64,000 nt of DNA from Hyphomicrobiaceae bacterium (lineage in GTDB: Bacteria > Pseudomonadota > Alphaproteobacteria > Rhizobiales > Hyphomicrobiaceae), in the NCBI GenBank assembly GCA_008933705.1, contig WBUN01000001.1, forward strand, positions 62,001-126,000, written 5' to 3'. Below the pieces are notes generated by a model. That model worked only from the letters and a program-made list of their open reading frames with translations. It did not search any database and was not told the origin of the DNA. How positions within the stretch are numbered: position 1 is the first letter of the stretch; the number at the start of each line of letters is the position of its first letter. The translations under genes and the position numbers were made by a program. Shown here in pieces: positions 52,442 through 62,077 of the stretch.

Positions 52442-55400
52442 TTATTCCGCCGGAGCTGGCAGCTCGTGCGGCTCGCTCTTGGCCGCGGGCGGCTTCGTCC
52501 CCTGGTCTGCGGGACCGACGAAGCGGCTGAAGAAGCTCCAACTGAAGCGGCCGATGTCGTCCATGACAGCGAACACCGCAGGCACGAACACCAGGGACAG
52601 CAGCGTCGATGACATGAGGCCGCCGATGACGGCGATGGCCATGGGTGCGCGGAACTCTCCGCCCGAGCCGACGCCGAAGGCCGACGGCAGCATGCCTCCG
52701 ATCATGGCGATGGTGGTCATGATGATGGGCCGTGCCCGCTTGCGGCCCGCATCGACGATCGCCTCCGCGCGCGGAACGCCGCGCTTGATCTCCTCGATGG
52801 CGAAGTCGACCAGCATGATGGCGTTCTTGGTGACGATGCCCATGAGCATGAGGATGCCGATGACGACCGGGAGGCTGATCGGCTTGGCGGTGATGGCGAG
52901 CGCAACGATGGCTCCGCCGATGGAAAGCGGCAGCGAGAACAGAATGGTGATGGGCTGCAGGAAGCTGCCGAACAGCAGCACCAGCACGGCGAAGACCATC
53001 ATGATGCCGGCGCCCATGGCCTTGGCGAAGCTCTCGAACACCTCGCCCATTACCTCGGCATCGCCGAACTGCTTGATCTCGACGCCGGGCGGCAGGCTCT
53101 TGGCCGCAGGCTGAGCCATGACCTGCTCGACGGCTTTGCCGAGCGGCACGTCGCCGACCAGGTCAGCGCCGATGACGACGCGGCGCATGCGGTCGTAGCG
53201 GTCGATGGCGGTCGGGCCCTGGCCGAGCTTGAAGTCCGCGACGGCCGACAGCGGCACCGAGGCCCCCGAGTTGGTGGCGACCTTGAGCGATTCGAGCACG
53301 TGCCGGTCGCCGCGCGCCCGCTCCTCTATCTGCACGCGGATCGGCACCTGGCGGTCGCCGACATCGAACTTCGCGAGGTTGGCACCGATGTCGCCGATGG
53401 TGGCGATGCGCACGGCTTCCGAGATCGCCTCGGTCGACACGCCGAGATCGGCGGCGATGTCGGTGATCGGCACCACGCGCAGCTCCGGCCGGTCGAGCTC
53501 TGCGGTCGACACGACGTTGGCAAGCAGCGGGATGCGCTTGGCCTGGCTCGTCAACTCGGCTGCCACGTGCGAGACGATAGCGCCGTCGCGGCCCGAGGCG
53601 ACCAGCTGCAGCTGGCGCTGGCCGTTGTCCTTGAGGAACCAGAAGCGGATGTCGGGTACGTGGGCCAGGCTGAGGCCGATCTGCTGGCGCACCTGGTCCT
53701 GGCTGAGCATGCGCTGCTCCTTGGGCACCAGGTTGATGACCAGCGTGGCCTTGCGCACCTCGGCACCGGAGCCCATGACGCGACCGCCGTTGATGAAGAC
53801 GCTCTTCACCTCGGGCCGCTCACGTATCGTGCGCGCGATCGCTTCCGTCACGGCGCGGGTGTCGCCGAGGCGCGAGCCTGGGGGCAGCTCGACGGCGAGC
53901 AGCGTGCGACCGCTGTCCTCGGCAGGCAGGAATCCCGATGGCAGCAGATAGAAGCTGCCGATCGAGCCGGCGAAGATGAGAAGGCCCAATCCGACCGCCT
54001 TGTAGTGGTGCGCGACGGACCAGCGCACGAGACGCGTGTAGCCTCTGAGCAACCGGCCCTCCTTGTCCTCATGGTGCGATGCGCGCATGAAATAGGCCGC
54101 GAGCAGCGGTGTAATCAGGCGCGCCACGAGCAGCGAGAAGAACACGGCGAAGGCGACCACCAGGCCGAACTGCTTGAAGTACTGGCCGGCGATGCCGCCC
54201 ATGAAGCTCACGGGCACGAACACGGCGATGATGGTCATGGTAATGGCAATGACGGCGAGGCCGATCTCGTCGGCGGCCTCCAGCGCGGCGCGATAGGCGC
54301 TCTTGCCCATGCGCATGTGGCGCACGATGTTCTCGATCTCGACGATGGCGTCGTCGACCAGAATGCCCGTGACGATGGTGATGGCGAGCAGGCTGACGAG
54401 GTTGAGCGAGAAGCCCGCTGCATCCAGCGCCCAGAACGCGGGGATGATCGACAGCGGCAGCGCGATGGCGGCAATCAGCGTGGCGCGCCAATCGCGCAGG
54501 AAGATGAAGACGACGGCGATGGCAAGGATGGCGCCCTCGATCAGCGTCTTCATGGTCGAGTGGTAGGCACCGAGGGTGTAGGCGACCATCGAGTCGATGA
54601 GCTTCAGCTCGATATCGGGATGCGCCTTCTGCAGCTCGGCGACCTTCTTGGCGACGTCGGCGGCGACCACCGTGTCGCTCTGACCCTTGCCGCGCGAGAT
54701 CGCAAAGGCGACGATCGGCGTGCCGTCGAGGGCGGCGAACGTGCGCTGCTCCGCGTTGGAATCGACCACGGTGCCGAGCTGGTCGAGGCGCACCTTGCGG
54801 CCGCGCGGCAGCGTGATCATGGTGGCCGCGAGGTCTTCGACCGTCTGCTTGCCGGCCAGCGTGCGGATGGCCTGCTCGCGTCCCGCGATCTCGCCGCGGC
54901 CGCCGGCGAGGTCGACGTTGGTGGCGCGGAGCTGGCGGTTGACGTCGCCGGCCGTGATGCCGAAGGCCTGCAGGCGATCGGGGTCGAGGGCGACGCGGAT
55001 TTCCCGCTCGACGCCACCGAAGCGCTCGATCTGCGACACGCCTTTGACGCTCTGCAGCGCGCGCACGACGACGTCGTCGACGAACCAGGAGAGCTGCTCG
55101 GCCGTCATGCCGGGCGCCTTGGCGCCGTACGTGACGATCGGCAGGCCTTCGATCTCGACGCGCGCGACGATCGGCTCGTCGATGGTGCGCGGCAGCTCGG
55201 AGCGGATGCGCGCGATGGCGTCCTTGACGTCGTTGAGCGCCCGGTCCTGGTTGACCTCGAGACGGAATTCGATGGTCGTGACCGAGGAGCCCTCGGTGAC
55301 GGCAGAGGTCTGATGCTTGACGCCGTTGACGCCGGCAATCGCGTCCTCGATCTTCTTGGTGACCTGCACCTCGAGCTCGGAGGGCGCCGCACCCGACTGG

Positions 55401-55555
55401 TACACGCGCACCTGCACGATCGGTACGTCGATGTTGGGAAAGCGCGTGATGGGGAGCTGACCGAAGCTGACGTAGCCGAGCGTGATCAGCACCATGAACA
55501 GGACGAGCGACGGCACCGGCTGCCGGATCGACCAGGCGGAGATGTTCCAGTTCAT
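52442..55555 (-). CDS. RND multidrug efflux permease (AcrB/MexB-like, HAE1)
   Basis: A 1037-aa inner-membrane proton antiporter with 12 helices and two large periplasmic loops. The proton-relay pair Asp-Asp is present in GILVDDAIVEIENIVRHM, and the TM repeat GFFLRDWRATLI-type and C-terminal half GTPL-like motifs (LMGIVTKNAIMLVDFAIEE) are normal. Start and stop are coupled with the adaptor gene (shared base at 55555, TGATG). No outer-membrane TolC gene is in the window, so it would use one elsewhere. Substrates not deducible. Confidence 0.95.
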   Translation of the reverse strand: MNWNISAWSIRQPVPSLVLFMVLITLGYVSFGQLPITRFPNIDVPIVQVRVYQSGAAPSELEVQVTKKIEDAIAGVNGVKHQTSAVTEGSSVTTIEFRLEVNQDRALNDVKDAIARIRSELPRTIDEPIVARVEIEGLPIVTYGAKAPGMTAEQLSWFVDDVVVRALQSVKGVSQIERFGGVEREIRVALDPDRLQAFGITAGDVNRQLRATNVDLAGGRGEIAGREQAIRTLAGKQTVEDLAATMITLPRGRKVRLDQLGTVVDSNAEQRTFAALDGTPIVAFAISRGKGQSDTVVAADVAKKVAELQKAHPDIELKLIDSMVAYTLGAYHSTMKTLIEGAILAIAVVFIFLRDWRATLIAAIALPLSIIPAFWALDAAGFSLNLVSLLAITIVTGILVDDAIVEIENIVRHMRMGKSAYRAALEAADEIGLAVIAITMTIIAVFVPVSFMGGIAGQYFKQFGLVVAFAVFFSLLVARLITPLLAAYFMRASHHEDKEGRLLRGYTRLVRWSVAHHYKAVGLGLLIFAGSIGSFYLLPSGFLPAEDSGRTLLAVELPPGSRLGDTRAVTEAIARTIRERPEVKSVFINGGRVMGSGAEVRKATLVINLVPKEQRMLSQDQVRQQIGLSLAHVPDIRFWFLKDNGQRQLQLVASGRDGAIVSHVAAELTSQAKRIPLLANVVSTAELDRPELRVVPITDIAADLGVSTEAISEAVRIATIGDIGANLAKFDVGDRQVPIRVQIEERARGDRHVLESLKVATNSGASVPLSAVADFKLGQGPTAIDRYDRMRRVVIGADLVGDVPLGKAVEQVMAQPAAKSLPPGVEIKQFGDAEVMGEVFESFAKAMGAGIMMVFAVLVLLFGSFLQPITILFSLPLSIGGAIVALAITAKPISLPVVIGILMLMGIVTKNAIMLVDFAIEEIKRGVPRAEAIVDAGRKRARPIIMTTIAMIGGMLPSAFGVGSGGEFRAPMAIAVIGGLMSSTLLSLVFVPAVFAVMDDIGRFSWSFFSRFVGPADQGTKPPAAKSEPHELPAPAE

Positions 55556-56769
55556 CAGCGCGCCTCGCTCACCCGGGTCTTGTCGGCAAGGATGGGCCGG
55601 ACGGCGTCGCCGTCACGCAGGAAGGTGCCGGAGCGTGCAACCACGAGATCGCCTTCGCCGAGGCCGTCGCGCACCTCGACCAGTGTGCCGGCGGCGAGGC
55701 CCGTGAGGATCTTGCGCGTCTCGACGCGGTTGTTGCGGACGACCTGCACGAGGGCGCCGTCGCTGCCGTAGAGAACCGCCGACGCCGGCACGGCGAGGCC
55801 GCGGCTCGTGGCCGTTTGGATGGTGCCACGGGCGAACGAGCCGATGCGCAAGGCGGCATTGTCCCCGATGAAGATGCGCACGCGGCCGAGCCGGGTGGCC
55901 TTGTCGACCTCCGGGGATACGAGCCGCACCTGGCCCGGGAGCACGCCGGCGCCTGCAATCTCCACCTGCGCCGGCTGGCCGACCTTGAGTTTCGCCATGC
56001 GCGTCTCGGTCACCTCGGCGTCGAGCTCGATCTCGCCGCTGGCGATGATGCGGAACATGGGCTCGGACGCGCCGGCGGCATAGCCGCCCACCCGGGCGAC
56101 GCGACGGCTCACGACCCCATCGGCCGGAGCCACGACCTCGGCGCGGCCGCGCCGCCAAAGGAGCTCGCGGCGCTGGGCTTCAACCTGCGCCTTCTCGGCC
56201 TCGGCGAGCCGCAGGCCGTCTCGGGACGCCGCCAACTGGGCTTCGGCCGTGCGGGCAGCCTGCTCGCGCTGATCGTAGGCGCTTTCGGCCATATGTCCGG
56301 CCTGGCGCAGGGGCTTTGCCCGCTCGAAGGCGTTGCGGGTCTCCGCCAGCTTGGCCTCGGCCTGCACGATGGAGCTCTTTGCCTGGGCTATGGCCGCCGT
56401 TGTGCGAGCGAGGCCGGCGTCGTTCTGCGCAAGCTGCGCATCGAGCGTATCGGCGACGAGCCTGGCGAGGACATCGCCTTTCTTCACGCGCGCCCCCTCA
56501 TCGACCAGAACCTCGACGATGCGCAGGCCCTCCACCTCGGGCCCGACCAGGATCTCCTCGCGCGCGACCAGCGAGCCGGTGGCGAGCACCGTCTCGGTGA
56601 AATCGGAGTGCGCAACACGCACAACGGTCACGGCGGCGGCGAGCAGATCCTCCGCAGGAGCTGATTGCAGGTTGCTGGTGCGCTTCGGCGAGGGCTGGGC
56701 GACGAGTGTCACAGCGACGACGAGCGCTGCCGCGGCGACGACCGCGCCGATGATCAGCTTGCGTATCAT
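55555..56769 (-). CDS. RND periplasmic adaptor protein
   Basis: A 404-aa membrane-fusion protein of the AcrA/MexA type with an N-terminal anchor (MIRKLIIGAVVAAAALVVAVTLVA in part), a lipoyl half (GSLVAREEILVGPEVEGLRI), a hairpin coiled coil (about residues 115-205), the second lipoyl half (VVAPADGVVSRRVARVGGY) and a beta-barrel with membrane-proximal domain. No lipobox, so helix-anchored. Overlaps TetR by 4 bp (56766-56769) and the permease by one base: one tightly coupled operon. Confidence 0.93.
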   Translation of the reverse strand: MIRKLIIGAVVAAAALVVAVTLVAQPSPKRTSNLQSAPAEDLLAAAVTVVRVAHSDFTETVLATGSLVAREEILVGPEVEGLRIVEVLVDEGARVKKGDVLARLVADTLDAQLAQNDAGLARTTAAIAQAKSSIVQAEAKLAETRNAFERAKPLRQAGHMAESAYDQREQAARTAEAQLAASRDGLRLAEAEKAQVEAQRRELLWRRGRAEVVAPADGVVSRRVARVGGYAAGASEPMFRIIASGEIELDAEVTETRMAKLKVGQPAQVEIAGAGVLPGQVRLVSPEVDKATRLGRVRIFIGDNAALRIGSFARGTIQTATSRGLAVPASAVLYGSDGALVQVVRNNRVETRKILTGLAAGTLVEVRDGLGEGDLVVARSGTFLRDGDAVRPILADKTRVSEAR

Positions 56770-57431
56770 GGCGTGCTCTTCCTCGGGCTGGTGGCGGCCT
56801 CAGCGGGCGGCGCGACGGGATTGAGAAGGTCGGCAATGAGTTGCAGGACGCCCGGCATGACCGACTTCGGGTCGAAGTCGGGGTCGACGGCCCTTTGCCA
56901 GAATATGCCGTCGACCACGATGCCGAAGGCCTTGGCGACGGTCGGGATGTCGAGGGCCGGGGCGATGCGGCCCTCGTCCTTCATCTGCTGAAACAGCTTT
57001 TCGAAGCTCTCGGCGATATAGCGGTCGACCTTGCGGAAGATCTGGCCAACGCGAGGGTTGCGCGTGGCCTCGAGGCCGATCTCGATGCACATGCGCCGCT
57101 TGAGCGCAGGCTCGTTGACGAAATACTCCTCGCCCAAGGCCGACAGTGCCGCAAGAAAGTCGGGGGCATTGGCAAGCTGGTCGAAGCGCTCGGCGAAGTC
57201 GGCGCGGTCACGCTCGGCGATGCCGGCAATCAACGCCTCCTTGCTGTCGAAATAGACGTAGAGCGCACCTGGGCTCACCCCGGCCTCCCTGCAGATGTCC
57301 TGCATGGTGGTGCGGTGAAAGCCGGCGCGGGCAAAGCACGTCTCGGCAGCGGCCAGAATGTTCTCGCGCCGGGCCAGTTGGATCTCGGGTTTCAGCTTGG
57401 GCATCGGGTGATCGGCCCCCCTGCGAGCCAT
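56766..57431 (-). CDS. TetR-family repressor of the RND operon
   Basis: A 221-aa TetR regulator. The helix-turn-helix is complete (ILAAAETCFARAGFHRTTMQDICREAGVSPGALYVYFDSKEALI in segments); the C-terminal ligand domain is family-diverse. It is the first gene of the TetR-adaptor-permease operon and an inverted repeat lies 17 bp before its ATG, so it very likely represses its own operon and is released by an efflux substrate. ATG 57431 is chosen over GTG 57446 because it clears the operator; ATG 57404 is another option. Confidence 0.92.
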   Translation of the reverse strand: MARRGADHPMPKLKPEIQLARRENILAAAETCFARAGFHRTTMQDICREAGVSPGALYVYFDSKEALIAGIAERDRADFAERFDQLANAPDFLAALSALGEEYFVNEPALKRRMCIEIGLEATRNPRVGQIFRKVDRYIAESFEKLFQQMKDEGRIAPALDIPTVAKAFGIVVDGIFWQRAVDPDFDPKSVMPGVLQLIADLLNPVAPPAEAATSPRKSTP

Positions 57432-57773
57432 TATCATGCGCCGCACAAAATAAAACGAACGCCCGTTTTATTTGCCAGGATGTTGGCCAAGTCAAGGCCG
57501 CCAATTGGCATTTTCGGGGTTCGGCCCTCACGAACGCGTGAAAGCGCGCCGTGGTTCTGGCGGGCCGAGGCCGTGCTCGGCTGGTGCGCTATCCGCTCGT
57601 TCGGCCTGCAACTCGGTGCCTGCCAGGCACTATTTGGGACGCAGGCAGCCGGAGACAAGGCGAGGGGATAAACGCGCCGCCGGCCATCTCGCCGTCGCTC
57701 AACATCCTCGTAGGCGGCGACGAGCGACGCGTGGTAGGTGACACTTCCCGCTCCTCTTGTCGTGGCACTCCGG
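57432..57773. other. Divergent intergenic region upstream of TetR and CoA-transferase
   Basis: About 340 bp with no convincing gene; short frames overlap each other. Contains the TetR-type operator (57448-57473). The rest (57474-57773) shows no further palindrome or repeat that I can support. Confidence 0.45.
57448..57473 (-). promoter_or_regulatory. TetR operator, AAATAAAACG-N6-CGTTTTATTT
   Basis: A perfect 10-bp inverted repeat with a 6-base spacer, AAATAAAACG AACGCC CGTTTTATTT, 17 bp upstream of the TetR ATG. A/T-rich arms with CG at the inner ends are usual for TetR-family operators of RND pumps. Autoregulation and control of the pump are inferred. Confidence 0.72.
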
Positions 57774-59006
57774 ATGATTCCCCTCCTGAAAGGCCTGCGC
57801 ATCCTCGATCTGACTGCCGTGATCCTTGGTCCGTACGCGACCCAGATCCTCGGCGACCTCGGCGCCGAGGTGATCAAGATCGAGCCGCCGGATGGCGATA
57901 GCATGCGCCCCGTGGCGCCGGTCGCGGAGCCCGGCATGAGCGCGATCTTCGCCAACAACAACCGCAACAAGCGCTCGGTTGCGCTCGACCTCAAGAGCGC
58001 GGCCGGCAAGGCCGCCCTGATGAAGCTGGTGCCGACGGCGGATGCCTTCGTGCACAACATGCGCCAGGAGGCGCTGGACAAGCTCGGCTTCACCTTCAAC
58101 GCGGTGCGCGCAGCCAACCCGAAGATCATCTATGCCGCAGCCGTGGGCTACGGACGGCATGGCCGCTACGCCGGCAAGCCGGCCTATGACGACGTGATCC
58201 AGGCCGCTTCCGGATTCGCCGGGCTGTTCCAGATGCGCGACGGCGCGCCGCTCTATGCACCAAGCATCGCCGCCGACAAGGTTTCGGGCATTCATCTGGC
58301 CTACGCGGTGATGGCAGCGCTGCTCTATCGGGAGCGCACCGGCAAGGCGCCGGGCTACGTCGAGGTGCCGATGTTCGAGTTGATGGCGGCTTTCAGCCTG
58401 TCCGAGCATCTGGGAGCGGCGACGTTCCAGGACGACGGCAGGGTCGGATACGTTCGCGTGCTCTCGCCGAGCCGCAGACCCTACAAGACCAAGGATGGCT
58501 GGGTCGGGGTGTTGCCCTATTCGGCGGCGAACTGGCGCAAGATCCTGAGCGAGATCGGGCGCTCCGAAGTGGGCGAAATGGCCTGGTTCAACGATGCCAC
58601 CGAGCGCAGCGCCCGCGTGGATGAACTGTACGACATCCTGGCCGAGGTGATGCCCTCGCGCACCACCGCCGAGTGGCTGGCGACCTTCGAGCGGCTGGAC
58701 ATCCCTGCCCAGCCCGTGCGTCTGCCGGATGACCTGCTGCACGATCCGCACCTGCACGACGTCGGCTTCTTCGAGACGCGCTTTGCCAGCGCCACGCCGG
58801 TGAGACGCACGCTGCGCCAGCCCGTGAACGTCGAGGATGTCGCGGTGGAGCCGGACCTGGCCCCGCCGATGCTGGGCGCCGATACGGCCGACATCCTGCG
58901 GGCCGCGGGGCTGAGCGAGGAGGAGATCGCCAAGCTCGCGCCGCGATCCGACAAGCCTGTCGCGGTGCCGGCCATGCCCAGGCCGGCAGCGCGCAAGCGG
59001 CGCTGA
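57774..59006 (+). CDS. CaiB/BaiF (family III) CoA-transferase
   Basis: A 410-aa acyl-CoA:carboxylate CoA-transferase. The N-terminal part GLRILDLTAVILGPYATQILGDLGAEVIKIEPP is diagnostic, and the catalytic Asp lies in YAGKPAYDDVIQAASGFAG. Start ATG 57774 matches homologs (MIPLLKGLRILDLT); the frame to 57738 is open. The C-terminal tail is rich in Ala/Pro/Arg. Orientation is opposite to the RND operon. The pathway is unknown; the thiolase further down is a possible but unlinked partner. Confidence 0.92.
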   Translation: MIPLLKGLRILDLTAVILGPYATQILGDLGAEVIKIEPPDGDSMRPVAPVAEPGMSAIFANNNRNKRSVALDLKSAAGKAALMKLVPTADAFVHNMRQEALDKLGFTFNAVRAANPKIIYAAAVGYGRHGRYAGKPAYDDVIQAASGFAGLFQMRDGAPLYAPSIAADKVSGIHLAYAVMAALLYRERTGKAPGYVEVPMFELMAAFSLSEHLGAATFQDDGRVGYVRVLSPSRRPYKTKDGWVGVLPYSAANWRKILSEIGRSEVGEMAWFNDATERSARVDELYDILAEVMPSRTTAEWLATFERLDIPAQPVRLPDDLLHDPHLHDVGFFETRFASATPVRRTLRQPVNVEDVAVEPDLAPPMLGADTADILRAAGLSEEEIAKLAPRSDKPVAVPAMPRPAARKRR

Positions 59007-59012
59007 AGCGGG

Positions 59013-59492
59013 CTACGGGGCCCTCTGCACCTCGCAGAGGAAGCACCCGTGCAGCGCAGTGCGGATGTGCACCCTGCGCACGCCGGCATGTTCCAGCAAG
59101 CGAGCCACCACGTCCCCGGCGTCCTGTCCGTCGGCGATGTGCGAATGGGCGTAGAGCATCAGGTCCGCGGCGTCGTAGGCGCGAATGTTGACCTGCCGCG
59201 TCGTCACGATCTCGGGCAGCCGGCTTGGCGTCGCATAGGGGGCGCAGTCATGGCCGCACAGGAAGATGGGCCCCCGCTCGGCGTAAGGGCTCGGCGAGTC
59301 GGCCGCGAAGGGGCTGTATTTTAGAAGCAGAAGATCGCCGCCGGGGCGTGTGCCGCTCATGCAGTGCCGGCACGGCGCGCTGCGGTCGGCCGCCGGCAGG
59401 AACCTGGCCGCTCCGCCCCAAGGATCGACGCGCTGCGATCGCGCGGCACGGACGACATCGGCAGGAAAGGGGATGACGTGAAAGGCGGCCAT
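59013..59492 (-). CDS. DUF1203 family protein
   Basis: A 159-aa cytoplasmic protein matching DUF1203: the text VDPWGGAARFLPAADRSAPCRHCMSGTRPGGDLLLL in segments, GPIFLCGHDCAPY and RVHIRTALHGCFLCEVQR. Cys/His residues (CRHC, CGHDC, HGCFLC) cluster in a way that could bind a metal. ATG 59492 is preferred; the frame upstream to 59867 is unlike protein. Function unknown. Convergent with the CoA-transferase, 6 bp away. Confidence 0.85.
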   Translation of the reverse strand: MAAFHVIPFPADVVRAARSQRVDPWGGAARFLPAADRSAPCRHCMSGTRPGGDLLLLKYSPFAADSPSPYAERGPIFLCGHDCAPYATPSRLPEIVTTRQVNIRAYDAADLMLYAHSHIADGQDAGDVVARLLEHAGVRRVHIRTALHGCFLCEVQRAP

Positions 59493-59613
59493 GGGCGAGC
59501 TCCTCTGCAAGAAAGGCCTGGCTCCGGGATGCCACGCGCCAAAACGAAGAGCGACCCGTTTCCGGATCGCTCGTCTTGCTTGCGAGGTCGCTCGTTTCAA
59601 TCCGTGAGGGCCG

Positions 59614-60816
59614 TCACACGCGCTCCAGGATGACGGCGACGCCCTGACCGACGCCGATGCACATGGAGACGAGCGCATAGCGGCCGCCGGCGCGATGCAG
59701 CTGGCGGACGGCGGTGAGCGCAAGGCGTGCACCGGACGCGCCGAGCGGATGGCCGACGGCGATGGCGCCGCCGTTCGGGTTGACGCGGGCGTCGTTGAGC
59801 GGAAGGCCGAGACCCTTGAGGCAGGCCAGCACCTGTGCCGCGAACGCCTCGTTGATCTCGATGACATCCATGTCTTTCAGCTCGAGACCGGCGCGTTCGA
59901 GCGCCTTCTGCGTGGCCGGCACCGGCCCGAAGCCCATGATGCGCGGAGGCACGCCGGCCACGCCCGTGGCGATGATGCGGGCCAGCGGCTTGACGCCGGC
60001 TTTGTCGCCGGCATCGCGGCTGGCGACGATCAGCGCCGCAGCGCCGTCGTTGATGCCCGACGCGTTGCCGGCCGTGGTGACGCCCTCGGGGAACAGCGAC
60101 TTCAACTTCTGCAGGCTCTCCATGGTCGTTTCGGGGCGCGGGTGCTCGTCCTCGGCGACGACGATGTCGGGCTTGCCCTTGGCCTGCGGAATGCTGACCG
60201 CACGGATCTCGCTCTTGAAGAAGCCGTCCTTGGTGGCCTTGGCGAACTTCTGTTGCGAGCCGAGCGCAAACACGTCGCACTCCTCGCGCGAGAGCTGGTA
60301 GTCGCGGGCGAGGTTGTCGGCCGTCTCCGGCATGGTGTCGGCTCCGAAGGTCTTCTCGATCTTCGGGTTCGGGAAGCGGGCGCCGAGAGAAGAGTCGAAC
60401 ACGGTGAAGTTCTTGGTGAAGGCCTGATCGGCCTTGGCCACCACGAAAGGTGCGCGCGTCATGCTCTCCACGCCGCCGGCGACGCACACGTCCGCCTCGC
60501 CGCAGGTGATGGCGTGCGCCGCGCCAACCAGCGCATTGAGGCCCGAGCCGCACAGCCGGTTGTGCACCGAGCCCGGCGTCTCGACCGGAAGGCCGGCAAG
60601 CAGCAGGGCGTGACGCGCCACGTTGCGGCTGTCCTCTCCGGCCTGGCACACGCAGCCGATCGAGACGTCGTCGATGATGTCGGGAGAGAAGCCGGAGCGG
60701 GCTACGACCTCCTTCATGACGCCAGCGAGGAGGTCGTCAGGGCGCACGCGCGAGAGGGCCCCGGCGTGGCGGCCGAACGGCGTGCGCAGTCCGTCATAGA
60801 TGTAGGCTTCGAGCAT
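59614..60816 (-). CDS. Thiolase (acetyl-CoA/3-oxoadipyl-CoA acyltransferase family)
   Basis: A 400-aa thiolase. The acyl-enzyme Cys is Cys89 in HNRLCGSGLNAL; the other catalytic elements NEAFAAQ, GHPLGASGAR (His) and SMCIGVGQG (second Cys) are present. The sequence resembles 3-oxoadipyl-CoA thiolase (PcaF) of the beta-ketoadipate pathway (EAYIYDGLRTPFGRHAGALS, ENEAFAAQVLA-type), but no pca genes are adjacent, so a general acyl-CoA thiolase is also possible. It is 63 bp downstream of the XdhC gene on the same strand. Confidence 0.9.
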   Translation of the reverse strand: MLEAYIYDGLRTPFGRHAGALSRVRPDDLLAGVMKEVVARSGFSPDIIDDVSIGCVCQAGEDSRNVARHALLLAGLPVETPGSVHNRLCGSGLNALVGAAHAITCGEADVCVAGGVESMTRAPFVVAKADQAFTKNFTVFDSSLGARFPNPKIEKTFGADTMPETADNLARDYQLSREECDVFALGSQQKFAKATKDGFFKSEIRAVSIPQAKGKPDIVVAEDEHPRPETTMESLQKLKSLFPEGVTTAGNASGINDGAAALIVASRDAGDKAGVKPLARIIATGVAGVPPRIMGFGPVPATQKALERAGLELKDMDVIEINEAFAAQVLACLKGLGLPLNDARVNPNGGAIAVGHPLGASGARLALTAVRQLHRAGGRYALVSMCIGVGQGVAVILERV

Positions 60817-60879
60817 CTTCCCTGTGCCTCCCCTTGAGTCTTTCCCGTTTGGATACGAATTCGGCGCGCGGCCGCAAGC

Positions 60880-61917
60880 TCACGCCCGCTTCCACTCTTT
60901 CGGCCCGCGCAGCGCCAGCACCAGCTCGGCCATGATGGCGATGGCGATCTCCTGCGGGTTCTGTGCGCCGATATTGATGCCGATGGGGCAGTGGATGCGC
61001 GCGATCTCCTCGGCGCTGAAGCCTGCCTGCTTCAGACGCTCCTTCCGCTTGGCGTGGTTGCGCATGGAGCCGAGCGCACCGACGTAGAAGCATTGTGACC
61101 TGAGCGCCAGCTTGAGGGCCTCGTCGTCGATGTGGCCGACGTGCGCGAGCGCGACAACGGCCGTGTAGGGATCGAGCCCGATCTTCGGAATGGTGTCCTG
61201 CGGCCATTCGGTGTCGAGGCGGATGCCGGGAAAGCGCGCTTCGGCGGCGAACGCCGTGCGGGGGTCGATGACAACGACCTCGTAGCCGGCGATCGTCACG
61301 AGCTGGGCCAGGATCTGCCCGATGTGCGTCGCGCCGACGATGAGGATACGGGCGGGAGGCACCAGGGCGTGCAGGAAGACCTCTCCCTCCGTCGTCTCCT
61401 CGAGACGGCTTTCGCCGCTGTCGAACCGCTGCCGGACGAGGGCATCCGAGAGCGCATCCTTGCGTTCGAAAATGTCCCGCCGGCCGTCGCTGAGGCGTGT
61501 GCGGACGACGAGCCCGCGACGGTTCTTGCGGGCCTCGAGCGCCCGATCGAGCAATGGCAGTCCGTCGCCTTTCTCCAGACGTTCCACGAAGACCTTGATC
61601 TGGCCGCCGCAGGGCAGCCCCACCTGCCACGCCGTCTCGTCGGCAACGCCGAACGTGAGCGCCTTGGGCTTGCCGTCGGCGAGAATGTCCTCGGCCTCGG
61701 CGATCACCTCGCCTTCCACGCAACCACCCGAGACGGAGCCCTCGAAGCGGCCGTCGCCGGCGATGACCATTTGCCCCCCGACGCCGACAGGTGCCGAGCC
61801 CCACGTGCCGACAACGGTGGCAACCGCAATGCGGCCATCCCTGTCGAGCCAGGTGCGCGCCGCCTCGAGAACGTCGTGCGCTTCAGCCCGACGCATGGAA
61901 TGGGTTGGCTCTGACAT
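60880..61917 (-). CDS. XdhC/CoxI family protein
   Basis: A 345-aa XdhC-like protein: the N-terminal domain contains VATVVGTWGSAPVGVGGQM and GSVSGGCVEGEV with the conserved Cys, and the C-terminal Rossmann domain LIVGATHIGQILAQLV, then CPIGINIGAQNPQEIAIAIMAELV. XdhC proteins bind and deliver molybdenum cofactor to xanthine dehydrogenase-type enzymes. No such enzyme is in the window, so the partner is elsewhere. ATG 61917 (MSEPTHSM) is chosen over the frame start at 61986. Confidence 0.92.
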   Translation of the reverse strand: MSEPTHSMRRAEAHDVLEAARTWLDRDGRIAVATVVGTWGSAPVGVGGQMVIAGDGRFEGSVSGGCVEGEVIAEAEDILADGKPKALTFGVADETAWQVGLPCGGQIKVFVERLEKGDGLPLLDRALEARKNRRGLVVRTRLSDGRRDIFERKDALSDALVRQRFDSGESRLEETTEGEVFLHALVPPARILIVGATHIGQILAQLVTIAGYEVVVIDPRTAFAAEARFPGIRLDTEWPQDTIPKIGLDPYTAVVALAHVGHIDDEALKLALRSQCFYVGALGSMRNHAKRKERLKQAGFSAEEIARIHCPIGINIGAQNPQEIAIAIMAELVLALRGPKEWKRA

Positions 61918-62077
61918 GGTGAAAGCTCGGGGTGTCGTTGTTCTTGGCCGCGCGGCGGTCCGGCCGATCGTCGGCGGATGCCGCATTTTGCGGTGTCAAC
62001 ATAAGGGGCACCGGCGCCAAGCGCCAGTGCCGCATCCATCGCGTTGGGTCTGCGCCGGTGCGGCCGCGCCTGCCGCG

